NCBI GenBank assembly: GCA_937867305.1
Contig: CALMKJ010000005.1
Location: forward strand, 1-46,282
Direction of reading: 5' to 3'
DNA length: 46,282 nucleotides
Source of the DNA: an uncultured Ectothiorhodospiraceae bacterium
GTDB taxonomy: Bacteria; Pseudomonadota; Gammaproteobacteria; JAABTG01
Part shown: piece by piece, positions 8,105 to 18,550 of the stretch
Layout: the number at the start of each line of letters is the position of its first letter
Numbering within the stretch: position 1 is the first letter of the stretch
The notes under the pieces: model-generated
What the model saw: only the letters and a program-made list of their open reading frames with translations
Databases searched by the model: none
Told to the model about the DNA's origin: nothing
Made by a program: the position numbers and the translations under genes

Positions 8105-9203
8105 ATGCTCGAGCTGAACGCCGTCTTCGCCCGCATTCGCGACCTCCAGGGCCGTGTCCACGCCCTCAGGGGGTATCTTTGACTTCGATGGCAAGCGGGA
8201 GCGGCTGGAGGAAGTCCAGCGCGAACTCGAGCAACCCAACGTCTGGGACGACGTGCAGCGGGCCCAGGACCTCGGGCGGGAGCGGGCCCGGCTGGAAGAG
8301 GTGACCGGCGGGATCGCGCGTCTCGCGGGTGCCCTCGAGGAGGCCGGTGACCTGCTCTCCCTGGCCGAGGACGACCAGGACGAGGCCGCCGCGCAGGCCG
8401 TCGTGGCCGACGTGGACCGCATCGAGCGCGACGTCGCCGGCCTCGAGTTCCGGCGCATGTTCTCCGGCGAGATGGACTCCCACCACGCGTTCCTCGACGT
8501 CCAGGCGGGCGCCGGCGGCACCGAGGCCCAGGACTGGGCCGAGATGCTCCTGCGCATGTACCTGCGCTGGGCGGAGCGGCGCGGTTTCCAGGCCGAGATC
8601 CTGGAGGCGTCGCCGGGGGAGGTCGCCGGGATCAAGAGCGCCACGGTCCACGTACAGGGCCCCTACGCCTTCGGCTGGCTGCGGAGCGAGACCGGCATCC
8701 ACCGGCTGGTGCGCAAGAGCCCCTTCGACTCGGGCAACCGGCGGCACACGTCGTTCGCCGCCGTCTTCGTCTCCCCGGAGATCGACGACGACGTCGACAT
8801 CGAGATCAACCCCGCCGACCTGCGCGTCGACGTCTACCGCGCGAGCGGTGCCGGTGGCCAGCACGTGAACCGCACGGAGTCCGCGGTGCGCATCACCCAC
8901 AACCCGAGCGGCATCGTGGTGCAGTGCCAGAGCGAGCGGTCCCAGCACCAGAACCGGGACCACGCCATGAAGCAGTTGCGGGCCAAGCTCTACGAGATGG
9001 AGATGCAGAAGCGCCAGGCGGCGCAGCAGGCGCTCGAGGACTCGAAGTCCGACATCGGCTGGGGCCATCAGATCCGCTCCTACGTGCTCGACCAGTCCAG
9101 GATCAAGGACCTGCGCACCGGCTACGAGACCGGCAACCCCCAGCCCGTCCTGGACGGGGACCTGGACCCGTTCATCGAGGCCAGCCTGAAGGCCGGCCTG
9201 TGA
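8105..9203 (+). CDS. prfB: Peptide chain release factor 2, programmed +1 frameshift
   Basis: RF2 recognises UGA and UAA stops. The gene is two overlapping frames: 8105-8179 (25 codons, ending at CTT), then an in-frame TGA at 8180-8182, then frame +1 from GAC at 8181 to the stop at 9203. Joined, it encodes 365 residues, exactly the E. coli length. Skipping T8180 restores the frame. The stop-recognition tripeptide SPF falls at 205-207 and the catalytic GGQ at 250-252, the same numbers as in E. coli. Treating 8154 as the start would lose the real N-terminus [21 protein letters not shown]2 level is autoregulated: when it is scarce, ribosomes pause at UGA and slip. lysS follows after 16 nt, a common pairing. 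Confidence 0.97.
8168..8183 (+). promoter_or_regulatory. prfB programmed frameshift signal
   Basis: AGGGGGTATCTTTGAC holds all parts of the RF2 frameshift site. There is an internal Shine-Dalgarno-like AGGGGG (8168-8173), a 3-nt spacer TAT, the slippery codon CTT (8177-8179), and the stop TGA followed by C (8180-8183), a weak termination context. The tRNA on CTT shifts +1 to TTT. Confidence 0.97.
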
Positions 9204-9219
9204 GAGAAAGGAAACCCGC

Positions 9220-10713
<1,494 letters not shown>

Positions 10714-10780
10714 CGCCCGTCCCGTGGCGCCCTGCCCCCTCGGACCCGGTCTCCGGCCCCCGGCCGGGTTCCCGGTGGGC

Positions 10781-10820
10781 TGGACATGGCGAGAATTAGC
10801 ATATTAGATTATGCTTACAT
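10781..10820 (+). promoter_or_regulatory. AT-rich promoter-like patch
   Basis: TGGACA (10781-10786), an 18-nt spacer and TAGATT (10805-10810) lie in the most AT-rich 40 nt nearby, with further TATGCT and CATATAG steps. It sits just ahead of the small membrane protein gene. Box matches are moderate, so the exact promoter is uncertain. Confidence 0.4.
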
Positions 10821-10843
10821 ATAGAGTGGACGAGGGCGCCGAA

Positions 10844-11041
10844 ATGGCCGAGAAGCTGATGTGGGGGACCGCCCTGCTGATGTACGGGCTGGCTGCAGTT
10901 CTGCTCTGGAACTTCCACTGGTCCTTCTGGGTCGCCGTGGGCCTGGGGACGGTGGCGGCCACGGTCGGCAACTCCCTGCGGGCGCCCCACCTCGGCCCGG
11001 GCGACGCAAGACACCCCCGGGGTAACGCCCCCGCCCACTGA
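10844..11041 (+). CDS. Small two-segment membrane protein, unknown
   Basis: A 65-residue protein. I chose the ATG at 10844 over an in-frame ATG at 10811 because GAGGG (10832-10836) sits 7 nt before it. Two hydrophobic stretches, about residues 7-22 (WGTALLMYGLAAVLLW) and 27-45 (FWVAVGLGTVAATVGNSL), suggest a hairpin in the inner membrane with a proline/histidine-rich tail. No family is recognised. It has its own AT-rich promoter-like region and is followed 12 nt later by the glutamine cyclotransferase gene. It could be a real small protein or, less likely, a chance hydrophobic frame. Confidence 0.5.
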   Translation: MAEKLMWGTALLMYGLAAVLLWNFHWSFWVAVGLGTVAATVGNSLRAPHLGPGDARHPRGNAPAH

Positions 11042-11053
11042 ATTCCCTCCTCG

Positions 11054-11944
11054 GTGCGGGGGCGCGCACGACACTCAGCCGGTCTGGCCCTGGCTCGGAC
11101 CCTGGCTCTGAGGCTGACCCGGGTTCGGACGCTGACTCCGGGTCAAGCTCTGACTCTGGCCCTGGCCTGGGGACCGGCCGGGGCGCTCGCCGCCGGGAAC
11201 GACGTCCTCGGAACGGTGACCGCCGCCCTCCCGCGCTGCGACTACGAGGTCGTGCGGACGCTCCCCCACCGGGCCGACGCGTTCACCCAGGGTCTGGCCC
11301 TGGCCGACGGGCTCCTCTACGAGGGGACAGGCCGCTACGGGCGCTCCACCCTCTCCCTTCTCGACCCCTCCAGCGGGCGGGCCCTGCGGGAGCGTCCGCT
11401 CGCCCGGGGATTTTTCGGCGAAGGTGTCGCCGTGCTGGGGGATCGGGTCTACCAGCTCACCTGGCGCGAGGGGACCGGCTTCGTCTACGACCGCGAGAGC
11501 CTCGAGCCGGTGGGAAGCTTCCGCTACCCGGGAGAGGGTTGGGGTCTCACCCACGACGGCCGGCGGTTGCTGATGAGCGACGGGAGCTCGGAGGTACGCT
11601 TTCTCGACCCGGGCCGGCTCGAGGAGACCGGCCGGGTCACGGTTCGTGCGCGCGGGCGGCCGGTCGCGGCGCTGAACGAGCTCGAGTACGCCCGCGGGGA
11701 GGTCCTCGCGAACGTCTGGCAGTCCGACGTGCTGCTGCGGGTCGACCCGGAGGACGGCACCGTGCTGGGCTGGATCGACCTTGCGCCCCTGCGGGCCCGG
11801 GAGGGGCGGTTGCCGGAAGAGGCGGTGCCGAACGGGATCGCCTTCGACCCCGTCTCCGGGGAGCTGACGGTGACCGGGAAGCTGTGGTCCCGGCTCTACG
11901 TCCTGCGCGCCCGGGGACCCGGGTGCGGGCCCCTCGCCCGGTAG
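11054..11944 (+). CDS. Glutaminyl-peptide cyclotransferase (plant-type QC)
   Basis: A 296-residue exported enzyme of the beta-propeller glutamine cyclotransferase family, which forms N-terminal pyroglutamate. Family signatures are strong: PHRADAFTQGLALADGLLYE followed by GTGRYGRS (about residues 70-97), then LTWREGTGFVYD, GEGWGLTHDG, LNELEYARGEVLANVWQSD and PNGIAFD. The start is GTG at 11054, without a good ribosome binding site. The N-terminal 48 residues are an unusually long signal region encoded largely by a decayed hexanucleotide repeat. The mature protein probably begins near AAGNDVLG. No obvious substrate gene is adjacent. It converges on argG. Confidence 0.88.
   Translation: MRGRARHSAGLALARTLALRLTRVRTLTPGQALTLALAWGPAGALAAGNDVLGTVTAALPRCDYEVVRTLPHRADAFTQGLALADGLLYEGTGRYGRSTLSLLDPSSGRALRERPLARGFFGEGVAVLGDRVYQLTWREGTGFVYDRESLEPVGSFRYPGEGWGLTHDGRRLLMSDGSSEVRFLDPGRLEETGRVTVRARGRPVAALNELEYARGEVLANVWQSDVLLRVDPEDGTVLGWIDLAPLRAREGRLPEEAVPNGIAFDPVSGELTVTGKLWSRLYVLRARGPGCGPLAR
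11084..11167 (+). repeat. Degenerate hexanucleotide repeat in a signal sequence
   Basis: Fourteen successive hexamers in frame with the cyclotransferase gene follow a CTGRCY-like pattern: CTGGCC, CTGGCT, CGGACC, CTGGCT, CTGAGG, CTGACC, and so on to CTGACT, CTGGCC, CTGGCC. They encode alternating Leu-Ala, Leu-Thr and Arg-Thr pairs. Confidence 0.7.
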
Positions 11945-11956
11945 GCGGGGACCCGC

Positions 11957-11971
11957 GCCCCGGAGCGGGGC
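11957..11971. terminator. Short hairpin between convergent genes
   Basis: A 6-bp stem GCCCCG (11957-11962) with CGGGGC (11966-11971) over a 3-nt loop lies in the 34-nt gap between the cyclotransferase and argG stops. There is no T-tract; bidirectional terminator by position. Confidence 0.4.
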
Positions 11972-11978
11972 CGTGGGC

Positions 11979-13193
<1,215 letters not shown>

Positions 13194-13225
13194 CAACGTT
13201 TCCTCCTCAAGTTCGGACTCGTGTC

Positions 13226-13252
13226 TCACCGCAGAGGCGCAGAGCCGCGAAG
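13226..13252 (-). repeat. Dispersed CTTTGCG-type repeat, copy C
   Basis: On the minus strand this reads CTTCGCGGCTCTG then CGCCTCTGCGGTGA, about 20 of 25 matches to copy A at 8048. It is inverted relative to copy B (13275-13299), so B and C form an inverted pair around a 22-nt centre upstream of argG. Confidence 0.65.
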
Positions 13253-13262
13253 GGCGACGAGG

Positions 13263-14690
13263 TCATCGGTCGTTCTCCGCGTCCTTGCGCCTTCGCGGTC
13301 CATTCCCTGCGGCCGGGCCAGCGCCGCCGCCGGCGCCCAGGTTGCGCAGGACCCCTGCGAACAGCTTGCGGTTCCCGAGGTCGACCTCGCTCACCGCGAT
13401 GTGCACGGGGAAGGTCGTGCCGTCCCTGTGCAGCGCCTGCGCCTCCCGCCCGATGCCGATGACCCGGCGCTCGCCGGTCTCCAGGTAGCGGCGCAGATGG
13501 CCGTCGTGCTCCTCGCGCCAGGGAGAGGGCATCAGCAGGTTGACGTTCTGCCCCACCGCCTCCTCGTTGGAGTACCCGAACATCCGCTCCGCGGCGCCGT
13601 TGAAGATGCGGATGACGGCGTGGTCGTCGATCACGACGATGGCGTCCACGGCGGAGTCCAGGATGGCCCGCAGGGTCCCCTCCTGCTCGCGCAGATTGCG
13701 CTCGGCCACCCGGCGCTCCCGGATCTGGCGCTGGAGCTCGCTGTTCGCGTGGGTGAGCCGCTGGGTGCGATCCCGCACCCTCAGCTCGAGCTCGTGCTGG
13801 GCGCGGCGCAGCTGGTCCTCGGCGGCGAAGCGCTGGCGCTCGGAGAGCTTCAGGAACCGCAGCATGAAGAGCGCGACGAGCGTGAGCGCCACCACGAACA
13901 GGCCCGTCTCCCGCCAGATCGCCTGCCGCGCCCGGGACTCGAGGCCCGCGTCGGGCAGGTCCGCAAGGAGCCAGTCGGTCCCGGGAACCGGCACGACCGC
14001 GGCGATCCGCGCGACCTCCCCGGGCGCCAGTTGCGGCTCGCGCTTGATCTGGTCGCGCGCCCCCTCGGCGCTCACCTCGATGACCCCGGACACGGATTCC
14101 CGGAGCAGGAGCAGTTCGTGGCGCTCCGGGGCGTGGCTCCCCAGCAGGCGGGCGACCACCGTGGGGTGGAAGCTGACGAAGAAGACCTGGCTCTCCCGGC
14201 CGGGGTGGTCGATCCGCGCCATCAGGTCGAAGTGGTAGGCCCCGGGCTGGGGGTGGATGTAGACGCGGTTGGGGTGGTCCCCCGCGGCGAACTGGGCGAT
14301 GTCCAGGACGCACAGGTCACCGATCAGGTCGTCCCCGTCGTCGACCAGGGTCTTCCCGGCCGCCGAGACCACCGCGAAGGAGATGCGGTCCGAGAAGTGC
14401 CGGTCGAGCCGGGCGGCGAGCTGCTCGCGCCGTACCTGGTCCTCCGGGTGGGCGGCCAGCTGGCCGATGAGCTCGGCCTCCTGCTCGGCGAACAGATGGA
14501 CGCGCCGGCGCAGCTCCTCGATCTGGAGCGCGATCTCGCTCGCGGCGGCCCGGGCCCCCCGCATGGCCATGTCCGTCTGGTGGGCGCGGTAGTCCCGCAC
14601 CCGCGACTGCCCGTTCCAGACGAGCAGCACGAGGGCCAGTGCCAGGATGAGGACTACGAACAGCCCCGAGGCTCGGACGGTTCTGGTCAT
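13263..14690 (-). CDS. Membrane PAS sensor protein lacking an output domain
   Basis: A 475-residue protein. Transmembrane helix 1 is at about 9-25 and helix 2 at about 263-281, with a periplasmic sensor region between them. A coiled coil (about 282-338) leads to one PAS domain (about 339-452). The PAS resembles FixL: EEHDGHLRRYLETG then VIGIGRE. His395 aligns with the heme ligand His200 of B. japonicum FixL, and Arg401 and Arg415 with Arg206 and Arg220, all at the same offset of 195. No histidine kinase, GGDEF or other effector follows. The protein ends in a glycine/alanine linker plus a tail encoded by a dispersed repeat, so it may be truncated. The start ATG 14690 opens a good signal anchor. 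Confidence 0.82.
   Translation of the reverse strand: MTRTVRASGLFVVLILALALVLLVWNGQSRVRDYRAHQTDMAMRGARAAASEIALQIEELRRRVHLFAEQEAELIGQLAAHPEDQVRREQLAARLDRHFSDRISFAVVSAAGKTLVDDGDDLIGDLCVLDIAQFAAGDHPNRVYIHPQPGAYHFDLMARIDHPGRESQVFFVSFHPTVVARLLGSHAPERHELLLLRESVSGVIEVSAEGARDQIKREPQLAPGEVARIAAVVPVPGTDWLLADLPDAGLESRARQAIWRETGLFVVALTLVALFMLRFLKLSERQRFAAEDQLRRAQHELELRVRDRTQRLTHANSELQRQIRERRVAERNLREQEGTLRAILDSAVDAIVVIDDHAVIRIFNGAAERMFGYSNEEAVGQNVNLLMPSPWREEHDGHLRRYLETGERRVIGIGREAQALHRDGTTFPVHIAVSEVDLGNRKLFAGVLRNLGAGGGAGPAAGNGPRRRKDAENDR
13275..13299 (+). repeat. Dispersed CTTTGCG-type repeat, copy B
   Basis: CTCCGCGTCCTTG then CGCCTTCGCGGT, 22 of 25 identical to copy A. It lies inside the last codons of the PAS protein gene and, read on the minus strand, encodes the tail RRRKDAEN. 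Confidence 0.7.
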
Positions 14691-14788
14691 GTGGCGGTCC
14701 TCGACCGGGCGGTCCCGGGCTGGGGGGCGCGAGGAACCTCGGCGGGGCGGAAGGGGGTCAGCATGGTAGCCGAGGGCGGCTGCATTGC

Positions 14789-15772
14789 CTACGGGGTCCC
14801 GGAGAGGGGCTCGGCCGGCTCGCGCGAGCGCGCCCGGGTGGCCGCGACCCCGGCGGCGAACACGAGGACGGCGCCGATGCCCGAGACGAGCGTCGGCGTG
14901 TTGCCCCAGAGGAGCCAACCGTAGGCCGAGGCGAAGAGGACGGAGCTGTAGGTGAAGGGGCCGATCTGGGCCGCCGGCGCGAGCCCGTAGGCCGCGGTCA
15001 TGAAGGTCTGGCCGAAGGTGGCCAGGAGGCCGAGCAGGACGAGCAAGGCCCATCCCTGGGGGCCCGGCGCGGTCCAGCCCCAGGCGAGGGGCAGGGCCGA
15101 CACGAGGGTCGACACCAGGGCGAAGTAGAACACCACCCGGGTGATGGGCTCCGTTCGCGTGAGCTGGCGCACGCCGGTCTTGCCGGCGGCGGCGAGCGCC
15201 CCGGCCCCGAGCGCCACCAGCAGGACCGGAGAGAGCTCTCCGAAGCCGGGCCGCAGGATGAAGGCCACGCCGGCGAACCCGATCAGCACGGCCAGGCCGA
15301 CTTGGCGGGGGATGCGCTCCCCGAGCCAGAGAAACGCCACCAGCGGGATGAAGAGCGGGGCCGTGAGCTTCATCAGAACGGCCTCGGCCATGGGGACGTG
15401 GGCGAGGGCGTAGAAGAAGCAGTACATGGATCCGAGCCCCGCGAGGGCCCGCACGACGTGCCAGCGCAGGTGGCGGGTGGCGAGTCCGGGCATGCCCGGG
15501 CGCAGCACCCAGGGCAGGAGGAAGAGCAGCCCGAAGAGGTTGCGGAAGAAGACGATCGTCTCGTTCGAGAGGTCCGCCGAGGCGAGCTTCACGCTCGCCG
15601 CCATGCTCGTGAAGAAGAGCTCGGCCACCACCGCGTACAGGGCCCCGCGGGCCGGGTCGTAACGCAGGGTTCCGGGTGGGGCGCCGGGTGGGGCGCCGGG
15701 CGGGGCGGCGCGCGCGGGGTCCGGCGGCCCCGGCGGCTCGGGACCGGAGGCGGGGAGGGCGGTGGAGGTCAT
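14789..15772 (-). CDS. EamA/DMT-family transporter
   Basis: A 327-residue inner-membrane protein with about ten hydrophobic segments in two EamA repeats (first from about residue 45, second from about 185). It belongs to the drug/metabolite transporter superfamily; the substrate cannot be told. Recognisable stretches are LSNETIVFFRNLFGLL, WHVVRALAGLGSMYCFFYAL and PMAEAVLMKLTAPLF, close to the RhaT/YdcZ-like S-adenosylmethionine-uptake branch. An unusual Pro/Gly/Ala-rich cytoplasmic N-terminus of about 35 residues contains a 12-bp tandem repeat. The ATG overlaps the M20 peptidase stop (ATGA), which implies a two-gene operon and perhaps export or import of amino acids or peptides handled by that enzyme. 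Confidence 0.88.
   Translation of the reverse strand: MTSTALPASGPEPPGPPDPARAAPPGAPPGAPPGTLRYDPARGALYAVVAELFFTSMAASVKLASADLSNETIVFFRNLFGLLFLLPWVLRPGMPGLATRHLRWHVVRALAGLGSMYCFFYALAHVPMAEAVLMKLTAPLFIPLVAFLWLGERIPRQVGLAVLIGFAGVAFILRPGFGELSPVLLVALGAGALAAAGKTGVRQLTRTEPITRVVFYFALVSTLVSALPLAWGWTAPGPQGWALLVLLGLLATFGQTFMTAAYGLAPAAQIGPFTYSSVLFASAYGWLLWGNTPTLVSGIGAVLVFAAGVAATRARSREPAEPLSGTP
15672..15707 (-). repeat. 12-bp tandem repeat in the EamA N-terminus
   Basis: CCGGGTGGGGCG occurs at 15672-15683 and 15684-15695, and once more with one mismatch at 15696-15707. It encodes three Pro-Pro-Gly-Ala-type units on the minus strand and could vary in copy number between strains. Confidence 0.75.
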
Positions 15773-17193
15773 GCCGCGGGCGAGGCTGGTCGCCGGCAGT
15801 GGTCGAAGAGGACCCGGGCCACGGCGGCCGTCAGCCGGCGTGCGGTCGGCAGGTGCAGGAACTCGTTGGGGCCGTGGGCATTCGCCTGCGGTCCGAGAAC
15901 CCCCGTGATGAGGAATCGGGCCGCCGGGAAGCGCGCGGCCAGCATCCCGATGAAGGGGATCGAGCCCCCCTCGCCCATGTGGGCGGCGGGCTCGCCGAAG
16001 AAGGCCCGGGAGGCCTGGTCCAGCGAGTCGGTCAGCCAGGGGTCCTCGGGTGGGGCATCCCAGCCGCCCATCGCCGGTTCCGGCTCGAAGCTCACCCGGG
16101 CGCCGCAGGGCGGGTCGGCCCGCAAGAGGGACTCGAGCTCCCGGGCGGCCGCCGCCGCGTCGCAGGTGGGCGGCAGGCGCAGGGACAGCCGCAGGCTCGT
16201 CCACGGACGCAGGACGTTGCCGGCCCGGTCCAGGGGCGGGAGGCCGGCGGCGCCGGTCACCTCCAGGGCGGGGCGCCAGGTGCGGTTCAGCACCAGCTCC
16301 GCAAGGTCGCCGGACACCGGGCGCGTCCCACCGGCGAAGGGAAACTTCCCGTGCACGCCGGGCCCCATGGCGGTGGCCGCCCGGGCGGCCTGCGCGAGCC
16401 GGAGCGGTGGGACCGAGACGTGGAAGGCCGCGGGGCGGATGGCCCCCGTGGCCGCGTCCTCGAGGCGGTCGAGCAGCTGGCGCAGGACCCGGAACGAAGA
16501 GGGCACGACGCCGCCCGCGTCTCCCGAGTGGACCCCCTCCGTCAGCACGTCGACCCGGAGGTTCCCGCTGACCAGCCCGCGCAGGGACGTGGTGCACCAG
16601 AGCTGGTCGTAGTTGCCGCAGCCCGAGTCCAGGCAGACGACCAGGCTCGGGGTGCCGATGCGGTCGGCGAGGGCGTCGACGTAGTGGGGCAGGTCGAAGC
16701 TGCCGCTCTCCTCGCAACACTCGATGAGGACGAGGCAGCGGGCGTGGGGCAGCCCCATGGTCTGCAGGGCGGCGACCGCGGTGACCGAGGCGAAGACGGC
16801 GTAGCCGTCGTCCGCCCCGCCCCGCCCGTAGAGCCGGTCTCCCTCGCGCACCGGTGTCCAGGGCCCGAGCCCAGGGCGCCAGCCGGTCATCTCCGGCTGC
16901 TTGTCCAGGTGCCCGTAGAGGAGGACGGTGTCCTCCCGGTCGCCGGGGATCTCCACCAGCAGGAGGGGCGTGCGCCCCGGGAGGCGTACCACCTCCACCG
17001 CCGCCTCGCGCAGGGGCTGGGCCCGGCACCAGTCCTCGGCGAAGGCCACGGCCTCGTCCAAGTAGCCGTGGGCGGCCCAGTCGGGGTCGAAGTGGGGGGA
17101 GAGGGCCGGCACCCGGATGTAGTCGGAGAGAACCGGCAGGATGGAGTCCTCCCAGGCGCGCTCGACGTACTCCAGGGTCTGTTCGTGGTGCAT
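15769..17193 (-). CDS. M20 family metallopeptidase (dipeptidase-like)
   Basis: A 474-residue zinc peptidase of the M20/ArgE/DapE superfamily. Metal and catalytic residues can be placed: His95 and Asp97 in YGHLDKQP, Asp128 in GRGGADDGYAVF, Glu161/Glu162 in ECCEESGS, and a C-terminal His in NAHGPNEF. The GHLDKQPEMTGW and GADDGYA variants match the cytosolic non-specific dipeptidase/carnosinase-like group. It is cytoplasmic with no signal peptide. The ATG at 17193 has no strong ribosome binding site but gives the conserved N-terminus. It is the first gene of the pair with the EamA transporter, overlapping by 4 nt. Confidence 0.9.
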   Translation of the reverse strand: MHHEQTLEYVERAWEDSILPVLSDYIRVPALSPHFDPDWAAHGYLDEAVAFAEDWCRAQPLREAAVEVVRLPGRTPLLLVEIPGDREDTVLLYGHLDKQPEMTGWRPGLGPWTPVREGDRLYGRGGADDGYAVFASVTAVAALQTMGLPHARCLVLIECCEESGSFDLPHYVDALADRIGTPSLVVCLDSGCGNYDQLWCTTSLRGLVSGNLRVDVLTEGVHSGDAGGVVPSSFRVLRQLLDRLEDAATGAIRPAAFHVSVPPLRLAQAARAATAMGPGVHGKFPFAGGTRPVSGDLAELVLNRTWRPALEVTGAAGLPPLDRAGNVLRPWTSLRLSLRLPPTCDAAAAARELESLLRADPPCGARVSFEPEPAMGGWDAPPEDPWLTDSLDQASRAFFGEPAAHMGEGGSIPFIGMLAARFPAARFLITGVLGPQANAHGPNEFLHLPTARRLTAAVARVLFDHCRRPASPAA

Positions 17194-17454
17194 GCGCTCG
17201 GCTCGCTCGCGGTGGGTTCGCTCGAGGGAAGGATGCGCCCATGCTAACGGCCGCGGGTGTCCCGGGGGTATGACCCAGGGCAGGCGAGGCGCCGGGGCCC
17301 CACGCGGGGTCCGGCTCCGGGGCCCGCGGGCCGGGGCTACACTTGGATGTGTGTGCGACGGGCTGCGCTCCCGGGGGATTGCCCACCGTGAATCCCCGCC
17401 GATTCCGTCGTATGCTGGAACGCGCGCCCCACTGGGGCCGGTTGGGGATCGGAC
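17194..17454. other. Divergent intergenic region
   Basis: A 261-nt gap between the M20 gene and the 177-residue membrane protein gene. It holds a perfect 12-bp palindrome GGCCCGCGGGCC (17321-17332), a 7-bp inverted repeat GGGGATT/AATCCCC (17374-17380 and 17391-17397), and a -10-like TATGCT (17411-17416) pointing right. The two palindromes are operator candidates, though palindromes arise easily at this GC content. No coding remnant is recognised. Confidence 0.4.
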
Positions 17455-17988
17455 ATGCGCCCGTTCGGATTTGCCCTTCTGGTGATCGGACTGCTCCTGG
17501 GTCCCGCCTACTTCGTCTACGCGAAGTTCTTTTCGGGGGTGGCGGTGGGCAGCTACGCGCTGCGCGCCGGCCCGGGCGGCTTCGACCCGGTCTCGGTAGC
17601 CCTCGCCCCCGAGGCGAGTCCGGTACGGGTGGTGCTGAGGCTCTCGGTGCAGTACGGCCCCTCGAAGGACGGGCCGAGCGTCCCCCGCAACCGCTACCAG
17701 GCCGTTGCCACGCGGGACGGGGCGCCCGTGGCCGAGCACTCGTTCGAGTTGGTGGCCAACAGCGTGGAGTCCTCTTTCCAGGAGTTCACCTGGGATTTCG
17801 CGACGCTGCAGGTCACCGAGCCGGGCGACTACCGGTTGACCCTGCGGGAAACGGCGCCGCCCGAGATGCAGGTGATCAGCGCGTACCTCAATGTCCGCCG
17901 CAACGTCCTGGAGCCCGACCTGCGCGTGGTCTGGGCCGGGGCGGGCCTGATCGGCCTGGCGGCGCTGCTGGTGTTCCTGGGGCCGTAG
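17455..17988 (+). CDS. Membrane-anchored protein with extracytoplasmic domain, unknown
   Basis: A 177-residue protein. An N-terminal hydrophobic helix (about residues 5-24, FGFALLVIGLLLGPAYFVYA) and a C-terminal one (about 157-176, VVWAGAGLIGLAALLVFLG) flank a soluble domain of about 130 residues. The domain is beta-strand-rich, with the segments VRVVLRLSVQY, HSFELV and GDYRLTLRE, likely an immunoglobulin-like fold facing the periplasm. I do not recognise the family. The next gene starts 53 nt later on the same strand. Confidence 0.7.
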   Translation: MRPFGFALLVIGLLLGPAYFVYAKFFSGVAVGSYALRAGPGGFDPVSVALAPEASPVRVVLRLSVQYGPSKDGPSVPRNRYQAVATRDGAPVAEHSFELVANSVESSFQEFTWDFATLQVTEPGDYRLTLRETAPPEMQVISAYLNVRRNVLEPDLRVVWAGAGLIGLAALLVFLGP

Positions 17989-18041
17989 TGGGCGGCCAGG
18001 CTAAAATCAACGGCCGCTCGGCCGACAAAGTGACACGACCC

Positions 18042-18545
18042 ATGCGCGGGCTACCCCTCATCGTCGTCGCTCTGGCCCTGGCCGCAACGCCAGCCGCGGC
18101 CCGCATCTACCAGTGGGTCGACCCCGACAGCGGCAACGTCTACCTCTCCGGCTCGCCGCCCGCGTGGTACCGCTCCGGCGCGCGGGGTCCCCGGGTTGTC
18201 GTCTTCGAGGGCGGCAAGGTCGTGGACGACACCGGCCGCCAGACGAGCGAGGAGGAGTCGGCCGCGCTGCGGGAGAAGGCCCTGCTGCAGGAGCAGGTCC
18301 GCCGGGAGGAACAGAGCGCCCTCAAGGAGGCGGCGAGCCAGACCCCGGAGTCGGGTGCCGCGGGCGGCGAGGCCGCAGCCGACGCGGCGGCGGACGTGGG
18401 CATCGAGAATCAATTCAAGGCGTCGGTCGCCGAGTACTTCAAGAGTGTCGTCAATCAGTATTTCGACCAGATGCAGCGCGGTTCTTCCGCGGCCACCGGG
18501 GCTCCGTCACCGCCCGTGCCCGCCGTGCCAACGACCACCCGATAG
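18042..18545 (+). CDS. DUF4124 domain periplasmic protein
   Basis: A 167-residue protein with signal peptide (residues 1-20, cleavage near AAA-RIYQW). Directly after it comes RIYQWVDPDSGNVYLSGSPP, the hallmark N-terminal DUF4124 motif, which in other proteins reads YkWvDenGrvhysD. A charged, glutamate-rich middle part (about 66-115) and a Gly/Ala/Pro-rich tail follow. The function of DUF4124 is not established. TAAAAT at 18002-18007 may be a -10 box for this gene alone. The gene converges on the Ser/Thr kinase. Confidence 0.75.
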   Translation: MRGLPLIVVALALAATPAAARIYQWVDPDSGNVYLSGSPPAWYRSGARGPRVVVFEGGKVVDDTGRQTSEEESAALREKALLQEQVRREEQSALKEAASQTPESGAAGGEAAADAAADVGIENQFKASVAEYFKSVVNQYFDQMQRGSSAATGAPSPPVPAVPTTTR

Positions 18546-18550
18546 AGCCG

